Of a stretch of DNA of 6,678 bases, positions 1 to 5,689 are shown piece by piece. Location of the stretch: contig JAEZRL010000128.1 in NCBI GenBank assembly GCA_023440945.1, positions 1 to 6,678 on the forward strand, given 5' to 3'. The notes below the pieces were generated by a model. The model searched no databases. It was not told where the DNA came from and worked only from the letters and a program-made list of their open reading frames with translations. Made by a program: the position numbers and the translations under genes. Positions within the stretch are counted from its first letter, which is position 1. Each line of letters begins with the position of its first letter. This DNA is from Bacteroidota bacterium. GTDB lineage: Bacteria; Bacteroidota; Bacteroidia; Chitinophagales; Chitinophagaceae.

Positions 1-1
1 G

Positions 2-502
2 TATGGGCGTTTTGAGATAAGAGCAAGAATTGATACGGCGCAGGGAGCTTGGCCCGCTATCTGGACTTTAGGTATTGAACGTTCCTGGCCTTCGAATGGC
101 GAAGTGGATATTATGGAATTTTACCGCATCAAAAGTGTTCCAACCATACTTGCAAATCTGGCCTGGGGAACTGATACGCTTTTTGTAGCGAAGTGGCATA
201 CCGAAACAACACCGCTTATTCATTTTACAGCTAAGGATAAAGATTGGGCGAATAAATTTCATATTTGGAGAATGGATTGGAACGAAGATTCTATCAAATT
301 GTATCTCGATGATGAATTACTGAACAGCACTTCATTAAACAAAACGCTTAATGCTGATGGAAGCAATCCTTTTCATCAGCCACATTACCTGTTGCTAAAT
401 TTAGCATTAGGACAAAACGGTGGTGATCCTTCTGTTACCAAACATCCCATTAAATTCGAAGTGGATTATGTTAGGGTATATCAAAAAGTAAGATTGGAAT
501 AA
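2..502 (+). CDS. Glycoside hydrolase family 16 protein, 3' part (5' truncated by window edge)
   Basis: The reading frame is open from base 2 and gives the last 166 residues of a GH16 enzyme. It contains the opening GRFEIRARI strand, the GAWPAIWTLG segment and the active-site motif GEVDIMEF. In this ExDxxE (beta-bulge) form the nucleophile Glu is at bases 101-103, the assisting Asp at 107-109 and the acid/base Glu at 116-118. The bulged motif is the type known from laminarinases, agarases and carrageenases, as opposed to the ExDxE form of lichenases. Downstream come the usual FHIWRMDW, LYLDDELLN, PFHQPHYLLLNLALG and VDYVRVYQ strands. Together these predict hydrolysis of internal beta-glycosidic bonds in a beta-glucan or galactan; the substrate cannot be fixed from sequence. 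The protein stops 5 residues after VDYVRVYQ, so there is no C-terminal carbohydrate-binding module or type IX secretion sorting domain. The start, signal peptide and any N-terminal domain lie outside the window. It is convergent with the DUF2207 gene, 38 bp away. Confidence 0.93.
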   Translation, partial: YGRFEIRARIDTAQGAWPAIWTLGIERSWPSNGEVDIMEFYRIKSVPTILANLAWGTDTLFVAKWHTETTPLIHFTAKDKDWANKFHIWRMDWNEDSIKLYLDDELLNSTSLNKTLNADGSNPFHQPHYLLLNLALGQNGGDPSVTKHPIKFEVDYVRVYQKVRLE

Positions 503-540
503 TAAATCTGAAATTTGATTGCTTGTGCTGTAGCTTTACC

Positions 541-2253
541 TTACCAGCTTCCTCCTCCGCCACCTCCAAAGCCACCACCGGAAGAGCCACCGCCGCCAAA
601 ACTTCCACCACTGCTTCCGCTACCTGAAGGTGAACTATAGAATGTATTTGTCATGGCCCTCATAGAATGATCAAGACTGTTCATAAAGGCAACGGTTGTA
701 AAAGTGTTGTAGTTACCTACATACCATGTTGGAGGTGGAATTTCAAGACCTTTCAGCTTGTCTTTCCAGGTATCAGCCATATTAAAAACAATGGCATAAG
801 GAAGTACCTTATCAAAATAATGTTCATCCTGTTTTAAAAATTCCTGCAAACGGTCTTTCTCCACTAACTTGATGAATTCTTTAAAACCTGCAAGTTTCTG
901 ATACAAAAAGGTTCCTTTCTTTGTTTTCTTTCCCATAAAAAGTCCGAAAACAAATACGATAATTCCGTTTGCAATAAAAGCAATACCAAACCAGTTGTTC
1001 ATGTTTTCCTCGTTCAATAATTGCATAATACCAAATGCCAAAGAAATAATACCGACAATAATAAACAAAGCTCCCGTTCCCCTTGAACCTCTTACATAAT
1101 AATCATCTTTGTCCACTTCACTTTCCAACTCGCTTTTTGCTTTGTTCATTGATTTGTATAAAACATCTTTTAAATCACTCAGTTTTACTTTATCACCACT
1201 TTCAAAAATGCCATTAAATAAAGTTTTTTCAAACAGCTTTGCATCGGTTGGCAAATCTTTTAGTTTAATGAATTCATATTCCGAATTTTTTATCAAGCCA
1301 AACAACAATTTATTCTCTGTTTCCTTCACCATTAAATAACCCCCTGCACCCCAATAAGGAACAAGTGCTGTAAGATCTCTTCTGTTTAATTTGTCATCAA
1401 TAAGATAACCGGATAAACTTGGGCTGATATTGTCCGGCGGATAGTATTCTGTTTGTATCGTTATTCTTTCATCCTTTCCCCATCGCTTCCACACCCAAAA
1501 GAATAAAACAAAAGCAATTACAGGAAGTGCGAGCCACCAAACACCTTTCATTCTGTAATTTTGTTCCGTTAAATAACCTTTTGGAAAACGAATACCAATG
1601 GTTACACCTTCATTGTTATTAAGTAGTTGTGTAGAAGAACCGGAGAAGACTTTATTATCCGTCCATTTGGTTACTGTATTATTTTCTTTTGAACCTGCAG
1701 GCCCTGTTGCTACAAAATAAAAAGGAAGTTCGTCAAGCGCTTTATATAAATTGATATCAAAGTGAACAGATTCAATGGTTGTATTCCATTGGTTGCCGAT
1801 AAGATTATAATAAAGCTCTGAATGATCTGTAAAGAAATTAATCGCATTCAATACACGATAATGAATAGAATATGTTTGATCTCCATCAACTAAATTATTT
1901 GCAGAACCAATCTTTATTACTTTATTATCACCTTCAGTAGTTATCTCATAATTCCATCCTTCTACTTTTATATTTTCGATTATGATGTGTGCATATCCGC
2001 CAAATTCCATTTGCCTGTTTGCTTTTTCCGTTGCCGCAGGTAAGGACTGCAAAGGATATTTATAGGGAATGAAGCGATAAATGCCATGACGCGGCTCCGT
2101 AAAATGAACAAGTATATCTTCATCAATATCCAATGAAGCATCTTCGTTCACTTCAACTGCAACATTATAAGACTGGATAGTGAAATATTCCTGTGCAACG
2201 GCAGAATGAATGCTGATAAAAACCAAGAAAAGGGTTGCAATAAGTGTTCTCAC
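541..2253 (-). CDS. DUF2207 domain-containing membrane protein with Gly-rich C-terminal tail
   Basis: This 570-residue protein begins at a GTG codon 13 nt after the lemA stop. The start is chosen because it directly opens a signal peptide (hydrophobic residues 4-19, likely cut after AVA-Q near residue 21). Residues about 22-230 form the DUF2207 extracytoplasmic region, including the family-like FTEPRHGIYRFIPYKY stretch (51-66). A first membrane helix lies at about 238-256, followed by a Lys/Arg-rich flank and a soluble, probably cytoplasmic part (about 257-390). Two further helices lie at about 393-413 and 421-441. A second soluble part (about 445-535) contains KVLPYAIVF and a Pro-rich IPPPTWYVG, and residues 543-570 are almost only Gly, Ser and Phe, ending in Trp. 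The family's biochemical function is not established. Genes of this type are often found beside lemA, as here, which suggests that the two act together at the cell envelope. No SD sequence is visible before the GTG. The family call is firm; any specific role would be speculation. Confidence 0.9.
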   Translation of the reverse strand: MRTLIATLFLVFISIHSAVAQEYFTIQSYNVAVEVNEDASLDIDEDILVHFTEPRHGIYRFIPYKYPLQSLPAATEKANRQMEFGGYAHIIIENIKVEGWNYEITTEGDNKVIKIGSANNLVDGDQTYSIHYRVLNAINFFTDHSELYYNLIGNQWNTTIESVHFDINLYKALDELPFYFVATGPAGSKENNTVTKWTDNKVFSGSSTQLLNNNEGVTIGIRFPKGYLTEQNYRMKGVWWLALPVIAFVLFFWVWKRWGKDERITIQTEYYPPDNISPSLSGYLIDDKLNRRDLTALVPYWGAGGYLMVKETENKLLFGLIKNSEYEFIKLKDLPTDAKLFEKTLFNGIFESGDKVKLSDLKDVLYKSMNKAKSELESEVDKDDYYVRGSRGTGALFIIVGIISLAFGIMQLLNEENMNNWFGIAFIANGIIVFVFGLFMGKKTKKGTFLYQKLAGFKEFIKLVEKDRLQEFLKQDEHYFDKVLPYAIVFNMADTWKDKLKGLEIPPPTWYVGNYNTFTTVAFMNSLDHSMRAMTNTFYSSPSGSGSSGGSFGGGGSSGGGFGGGGGGSW

Positions 2254-2266
2254 TTGGGGTGTAATT

Positions 2267-2824
2267 TTAAAACTTCACTTCCACGTTTTTAGACTCCGTG
2301 GTATTATCCAGTTCAAAGAATTCTCGTTTTGTAAAGCCAGTCATGTTAGCAATAATAACGCCTGGAAATTGTTGAATAGAAGTATTGTAATCTCTAACGG
2401 TAGCATTGTAATACCTGCGGGCATTGCTTAGATCACTTTCGATGCTTTGAAGTGCAGCTTGTAATTCCAAAAAATTTTGATTGGCTTTCAGATCAGGATA
2501 ACTTTCAGCAACTGCAAGCAAACCTCTTAATGCACCGCCAAGTGCCTGGTTTGCCTGAGATACTTTTTCTACATCACCCGTTGGCGCTGCAACTGCTGCA
2601 TTACGAGCCTGCACCACGTTTTCTAATGTTTGCTTTTCGTGTGCAGCATAACCTTTTACTGTATTAACAAGGTTCGGAATAAGATCGAAACGTTTTTTAA
2701 GAAAAACATTTATATCGCTCCAACTGTTATCAATTTTTATTCGTGCTTTTATAAAGCCATTGTACATAGCAATAAACCAGATAATGAGTAATGCTATGAT
2801 GGCAATAATGATCCAGAGTATCAT
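2267..2824 (-). CDS. lemA: LemA family protein
   Basis: A 185-residue protein starting at an ATG (2822-2824). One N-terminal membrane helix (residues 2-20) is followed by a short turn and a long helical domain facing away from the N-terminus. LemA hallmarks are clear: NSWSDIN (33-39), RFDLIPNLV (45-53), GYAAHE (58-63), YPDLKANQNF (109-118), ARRYYNA (135-141) and FPGVIIAN (153-160). The length matches the usual 180-200 residues. LemA proteins are single-pass envelope proteins of unsettled function, commonly encoded next to TPM-domain or DUF2207 membrane proteins. Here the DUF2207 gene follows after 13 nt, so the two are very likely co-transcribed with lemA first. Upstream is a 145-bp gap to miaE. 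No strong SD sequence precedes the ATG. Confidence 0.95.
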   Translation of the reverse strand: MILWIIIAIIALLIIWFIAMYNGFIKARIKIDNSWSDINVFLKKRFDLIPNLVNTVKGYAAHEKQTLENVVQARNAAVAAPTGDVEKVSQANQALGGALRGLLAVAESYPDLKANQNFLELQAALQSIESDLSNARRYYNATVRDYNTSIQQFPGVIIANMTGFTKREFFELDNTTESKNVEVKF

Positions 2825-2969
2825 GACAGGAGTTTTAGTTAGGACAGATGAAATTAGAAATTTAAATCAGAAAAAGCGAATTATGAATTTAGAAATAGTA
2901 GAAAGTAAACTGGAAAACGGTAAAGGATTAAATCTTAGGCTGGTAATCAAAAACGAACAAATGGTAAAC
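2825..2969. other. Intergenic region upstream of lemA, downstream of miaE
   Basis: This 145-bp AT-rich gap lies between the miaE stop and the lemA start, both on the - strand. It should hold the lemA promoter unless transcription reads through from ribD-miaE. The best match to the Bacteroidota -7 consensus on the - strand is TAAATTTC at 2857-2864 (7 of 8 against TAnnTTTG), without a clear -33 TTTG partner. In DNA this AT-rich such a match is expected by chance. No convincing hairpin-plus-T-tract terminator for miaE was seen. A + strand frame is open across the gap, but its product resembles nothing and overlaps lemA and miaE. Confidence 0.35.
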
Positions 2970-3584
2970 TCAATGCATCCTGTCACCTCTTACTTCCAGA
3001 TGTTGCATTACTCCAGCTTCATAAGCCAGCCATTCTGACCAGCGTTTGCGCACTTTTTCTTTATTGATATAAGTCTCAGCTAATTCTATAAATAACGCAT
3101 AATGGCCTGCTTCGCTTTCCATAAATCGCCTGTAAAAATTGCGTAGATATTCATCGTTCAAACCTTCGCTCAAACGTTTAAAACGTTCGCAGCTTCTTGC
3201 TTCTATCAAAGCCATTGTTAGTAAGTGGTCTAAAAAACGATCTTCTTCCTTTCCGCCTTTTTGCTGAAATTCTATCAGCTTATTCACATATTCATCTTTA
3301 CGTTGTTTGCCTAAAGGCAATTTGCGTTTACGTAATTCCTGCAACACCAAACGAAAATGTCCCCACTCTTCTGTAACAACAGGTGCAAGTTCATTCACTA
3401 ACTGTTCTTTATCTGCATTCTTTTGAATAAGCGAGATACAACTTGTTGCTGCTTTTTGTTCGCAATAAGCATGGTCAGTCAAAACTTCCTGCAGGCTCAT
3501 TTGTGCCAGGTTAACCCAGCGTGGATCTGTTGGAAGCTGCAAACCCAGAATATTCTTTGTTTCCTCGCTTAGTTCCGGTATCAT
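2970..3584 (-). CDS. miaE: tRNA-(ms2io6A)-hydroxylase
   Basis: A 204-residue diiron hydroxylase of the ferritin-like fold. In the known family reaction MiaE uses O2 to hydroxylate the isopentenyl group of ms2i6A at position 37 of tRNAs that read codons beginning with U, giving ms2io6A. The expected metal-ligand pattern is present: Glu42 (in DHAYCEQKAA), Glu73 and His76 (EEWGH), Glu128 (IEARSCERF) and Glu158 and His161 (ESEAGHY). These ligands are assigned from the ExxH spacing, not from a structure. The IEARSCERF block is highly characteristic of MiaE. The length agrees with the family. The start ATG lies 2 nt after the ribD stop, so the gene is almost certainly the second gene of a ribD-miaE unit and possibly translationally coupled. 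Its presence implies that miaA and miaB, which make the substrate, are elsewhere in the genome. Confidence 0.94.
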   Translation of the reverse strand: MIPELSEETKNILGLQLPTDPRWVNLAQMSLQEVLTDHAYCEQKAATSCISLIQKNADKEQLVNELAPVVTEEWGHFRLVLQELRKRKLPLGKQRKDEYVNKLIEFQQKGGKEEDRFLDHLLTMALIEARSCERFKRLSEGLNDEYLRNFYRRFMESEAGHYALFIELAETYINKEKVRKRWSEWLAYEAGVMQHLEVRGDRMH

Positions 3585-3586
3585 CT

Positions 3587-4636
3587 TTATGCTTTTGTTG
3601 AGATGCGTGTAAAATAATCTATCCTGTCGTTAAAAATATGTTCGGAGTTTATAATGATATTATTGTTTAGTTGTGGTGATGAAAGTCCATCGACGTATAA
3701 TTTTTCATTGGTGATAATTCTTGCTTCATCCCATGCATCTTCATCAATAAATGACTGCAATAATTTTGCTCCGCCTTCTATTAATATACTTTGAATATTC
3801 ATTTGATAACAGGCATTCAGAATTTGATGAATAATGCTCACATCATCCGTTACCTGGTAATACAGCAAATTATCTTCCTGCTCCTGTTTGATTTTATTGA
3901 AGATGACAGTTGGCTGTTGTTTATCAAAAATTTTTAAAGAGGATGGAAGCCGCAGGTTCATGTCAACAATCAAACGTACCGGTTGTTTATCATTCCACAA
4001 ACGATTATTAAGCTGTGGATCATCTGCAAAAACAGTATTAGTTCCAACTAAAATTCCCATCTCTTCGCTCCGCCATTTATGTACAAGACGATTGGTAAAT
4101 TCATTGGAGATAAACAAACGCTCACCTGTGTTATTTGCAATTTTTCCGTTAGCAGTTTGTGCCCATTTCAAAACAATAAAAGGACGATGTTGTGTATGAA
4201 AAACGAAGAAGCGTTTATTCAATAATCTGCATTCATTTTCCAATACACCTGTAACAACTTCAACACCTGCTGCCTGTAATCTTTCAATGCCTTTGCCATT
4301 CACTTCTTTAAAAGGGTCACTGCAACCTATTATTACTTTCGGTATTTTCTTCTGGATAATCAAGTTACTGCAAGGTGGAGTCTTTCCATAATGCGCACAA
4401 GGTTCAAGCGAAACATATAAAGTTGATAAAGGGATAAGATGTTTATCTTCTTCCTTCACGCTATTCAAACAATTTACTTCTGCATGCGCTTGTCCGTATA
4501 ATGCATGATAACCTTCACCGATTATCTTATCCTCATATACAAGCACAGCGCCAACCATTGGATTAGGAGCAACATAACCTGCTCCAAGTTTAGCCAGTTC
4601 GATACAGCGGTGCATGTATATTTCATCTTTATTCAT
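3587..4636 (-). CDS. ribD: Bifunctional riboflavin biosynthesis protein RibD (deaminase/reductase)
   Basis: A 349-residue, two-domain enzyme for the second and third steps of riboflavin synthesis: deamination of 2,5-diamino-6-ribosylamino-4(3H)-pyrimidinone 5'-phosphate, then NADPH-dependent reduction of the ribosyl side chain. The N-terminal cytidine-deaminase-like domain (about 1-145) has the APNPMVGAVLV strand, the zinc ligand and catalytic pair His51/Glu53 in HAEV, and Cys80 and Cys89 in PCAHYGKTPPC. The C-terminal reductase domain (about 150-349) has LKWAQTANGKIA, GILVGTNTVFADDPQLNNR (194-212) and ILIEGGAKLLQSF (284-296). I chose the ATG at 4634-4636 (MNKDEIYMHRCIELA) because RibD proteins begin just before the DEYYM-like segment. 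The frame stays open 21 codons further upstream to 4699, but that extension is not family-like and would overlap the start of prmC. It is followed 2 nt later by miaE. Confidence 0.95.
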   Translation of the reverse strand: MNKDEIYMHRCIELAKLGAGYVAPNPMVGAVLVYEDKIIGEGYHALYGQAHAEVNCLNSVKEEDKHLIPLSTLYVSLEPCAHYGKTPPCSNLIIQKKIPKVIIGCSDPFKEVNGKGIERLQAAGVEVVTGVLENECRLLNKRFFVFHTQHRPFIVLKWAQTANGKIANNTGERLFISNEFTNRLVHKWRSEEMGILVGTNTVFADDPQLNNRLWNDKQPVRLIVDMNLRLPSSLKIFDKQQPTVIFNKIKQEQEDNLLYYQVTDDVSIIHQILNACYQMNIQSILIEGGAKLLQSFIDEDAWDEARIITNEKLYVDGLSSPQLNNNIIINSEHIFNDRIDYFTRISTKA

Positions 4637-4672
4637 CAAAGCAAAAGTAGCGGAAAGATGTATTATTGTACC
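4637..4672. promoter_or_regulatory. 36-bp divergent intergenic region between ribD and prmC
   Basis: This is the whole gap between the chosen start codons of two divergent genes. It is too short for two separate full promoters, so at least one promoter must extend into the 5' coding sequence of the opposite gene. In the prmC direction the best -7-like match is TATATTTC at 4617-4624 (7 of 8), which lies inside the first codons of ribD. In the ribD direction it is TACTTTTG at 4642-4649. Regulatory details are inferred from consensus only. Confidence 0.45.
4642..4649 (-). promoter_or_regulatory. Possible -7 promoter element for ribD (TACTTTTG)
   Basis: On the - strand TACTTTTG matches the Bacteroidota -7 consensus TAnnTTTG at every fixed position. 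It ends only 5 nt before the ribD ATG (4636), so transcription starting at the usual distance would begin at or next to the start codon and give a leaderless or nearly leaderless mRNA. No good -33 TTTG is seen at the normal distance upstream, so this may be a chance match in AT-rich DNA. Confidence 0.3.
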
Positions 4673-5542
4673 ATGACTATCCAGCAGGCATATCAGCAAT
4701 TGTTATTGAAGTTGTATGAATTATACGATGATAGAGAGGCGATAAACATCAGTGATATAGTGATTGAAAATGTTACGGGTTTTAGAAAGATTGACCGCAT
4801 CATGAATAAACAATTTCCTTTAAATGCACAACAGCAGGAATTGTTGGAAGATTATGCAAATGCATTGATGCAGCATAAACCTGTACAATATGTTTTGCAT
4901 GAAGCATGGTTTGCAGGGATGAAATTTTATGTAAACGAAAATGTTTTAATACCAAGACCGGAAACAGAGGAGTTGGTTGCATGGATTATTGAAGAAATTC
5001 GAAATTCAGAATTCAAAATTCGGAATTTATTAGACATTGGAACAGGAAGCGGATGTATTCCCATTGTAATAAAAAAGAAATTACCTCAATTAGATGTACA
5101 TGCAGTAGATATATCCGAACATGCATTAGAAGTTGCAAAGCAAAATGCACATGAACAGGAAGCTGAAGTTTCTTTCCATCAAATGGATATTTTGAGTGAA
5201 GAAGTTGAAAAAAATAAAGAGGTTTTTGATATCATCGTTAGTAATCCGCCATATATCAAACAAAGCGAAGCTGAAAGCATGCAGAAAAATGTTTTGAAAC
5301 ATGAACCGCATCTTGCTCTGTTTGTAACAGGAGAGGATGCGCTTCTTTTTTATCGTGCTATAACTCAGTATGCATCAGAGCATCTTTCAGAAAATGGTTT
5401 TCTTTTTTTTGAGATAAACGAAGTGCATGGAGAAGAAGTGGTGGATCTTTTGCAACAAAATGGTTTTATAGATATCAGGTTGAAAAAAGATATGCAGGGC
5501 AAAAACCGGATGATAAAAGCAGTGTGGAAGAAAGAAGAATAA
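4673..5542 (+). CDS. prmC: Peptide chain release factor N5-glutamine methyltransferase (HemK/PrmC)
   Basis: A 289-residue SAM-dependent methyltransferase that, in its known role, methylates the Gln of the GGQ motif in release factors RF1 and RF2, raising termination efficiency. The N-terminal helical release-factor-binding domain spans about 1-85. The VLIPRPETEELV motif follows (91-102), then SAM motif I DIGTGSGC (121-128), the acidic end of strand 2 in HAVDIS (143-148) and the catalytic NPPY (191-194) that holds the Gln amide. The length is close to the usual 280-290. I start it at the ATG at 4673 (MTIQQAYQQLL), as Bacteroidota homologues usually begin this way. Another in-frame ATG at 4658 would add five residues (MYYCT), and the frame is open back to 4505 inside ribD without family similarity. 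A 7-bp tandem repeat sits between the N-terminal domain and motif I. The gene is divergent from ribD; a weak hairpin follows the stop. Confidence 0.95.
   Translation: MTIQQAYQQLLLKLYELYDDREAINISDIVIENVTGFRKIDRIMNKQFPLNAQQQELLEDYANALMQHKPVQYVLHEAWFAGMKFYVNENVLIPRPETEELVAWIIEEIRNSEFKIRNLLDIGTGSGCIPIVIKKKLPQLDVHAVDISEHALEVAKQNAHEQEAEVSFHQMDILSEEVEKNKEVFDIIVSNPPYIKQSEAESMQKNVLKHEPHLALFVTGEDALLFYRAITQYASEHLSENGFLFFEINEVHGEEVVDLLQQNGFIDIRLKKDMQGKNRMIKAVWKKEE
4994..5028 (+). repeat. Degenerate 7-bp tandem repeat (five RRAATTY units) inside prmC
   Basis: Five consecutive 7-bp units start at 4994, 5001, 5008, 5015 and 5022. All fit RRAATTY; the first two are identical (GAAATTC) and the last ends in T. 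Because three units make 21 bp, the protein shows a heptapeptide period, IRNSEFK followed by IRN (residues about 109-118). The units are nearly palindromic around AATT. The repeat falls in the linker between the PRPETEELV block and SAM motif I, where length variation should be tolerated. Confidence 0.7.
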
Positions 5543-5545
5543 AAA

Positions 5546-5564
5546 CTTCCTTTGCCTAAGGAAG
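5546..5564 (+). terminator. Possible terminator hairpin after prmC
   Basis: A perfect 7-bp stem, CTTCCTT (5546-5552) and AAGGAAG (5558-5564), closes a 5-nt loop 3 nt after the prmC stop. The T-rich run is not immediately adjacent: T-rich sequence begins about 10 nt later and becomes a long A6T7 stretch around 5583-5595. This makes it a weak or atypical intrinsic terminator. Confidence 0.4.
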
Positions 5565-5616
5565 CAATTAGAATATTTTCTTAAAAAATTTTTTTCTTTT
5601 TCCTGGAATCATGCGG

Positions 5617-5637
5617 CAAAACATTAAAGCGGTTTTG
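5617..5637. repeat. Inverted repeat CAAAAC-N9-GTTTTG upstream of gdhA
   Basis: A perfect 6-bp dyad has arms at 5617-5622 and 5632-5637 with a 9-nt spacer. It lies where the -33 region of the gdhA promoter should be, 14 bp before the -7 element. It could be a regulator-binding site or chance in AT-rich sequence. It is not followed by a T-tract, so a terminator role is unlikely. Confidence 0.3.
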
Positions 5638-5659
5638 TAATAAAAGCATTCTAATTTTG
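5634..5659 (+). promoter_or_regulatory. Predicted gdhA promoter (Bacteroidota type)
   Basis: TAATTTTG at 5652-5659 matches the -7 consensus TAnnTTTG perfectly. A TTTG at 5634-5637 could serve as the -33 element, but the 14-nt spacing is shorter than the usual 17 or more. Transcription from it would start near 5666 and leave an AT-rich leader of about 25 nt with no SD sequence before the ATG at 5690, typical for this phylum. Confidence 0.5.
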
Positions 5660-5689
5660 TGCAACTTTTTAAAATTTTCAATACACAAT

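Noticed and set aside
503..540. Bidirectional terminator between the convergent GH16 and DUF2207 genes
   Set aside because: I searched the 38 bp for a stem of 6 bp or more with a T-tract and found only 3-4 bp matches.
543..627. Short GGN-type DNA repeats as a separate repeat element
   Set aside because: They are simply the codons of the Gly-rich protein tail, irregular in spacing and not an independent DNA repeat array.
1109..1339. Small + strand frame within the DUF2207 gene
   Set aside because: It lies entirely antisense inside a strongly supported gene, and its Ser/Phe-rich composition is typical of reverse-strand frames.
2760..3038. 92-codon + strand frame across the lemA-miaE gap
   Set aside because: It overlaps the ends of two well-supported genes on the other strand, and its product shows no recognisable motif. 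It is best explained as antisense coincidence.
4505..4672. N-terminal extension of prmC by up to 56 codons
   Set aside because: The frame is open but lies almost entirely within the ribD coding region on the other strand, and the peptide is unlike PrmC N-termini. The ATG at 4673 fits the family.
4637..4699. N-terminal extension of ribD by 21 codons
   Set aside because: It would overlap prmC, and the added residues (MLICLLDSHG...) have no RibD similarity. The ATG at 4636 gives the normal family length.
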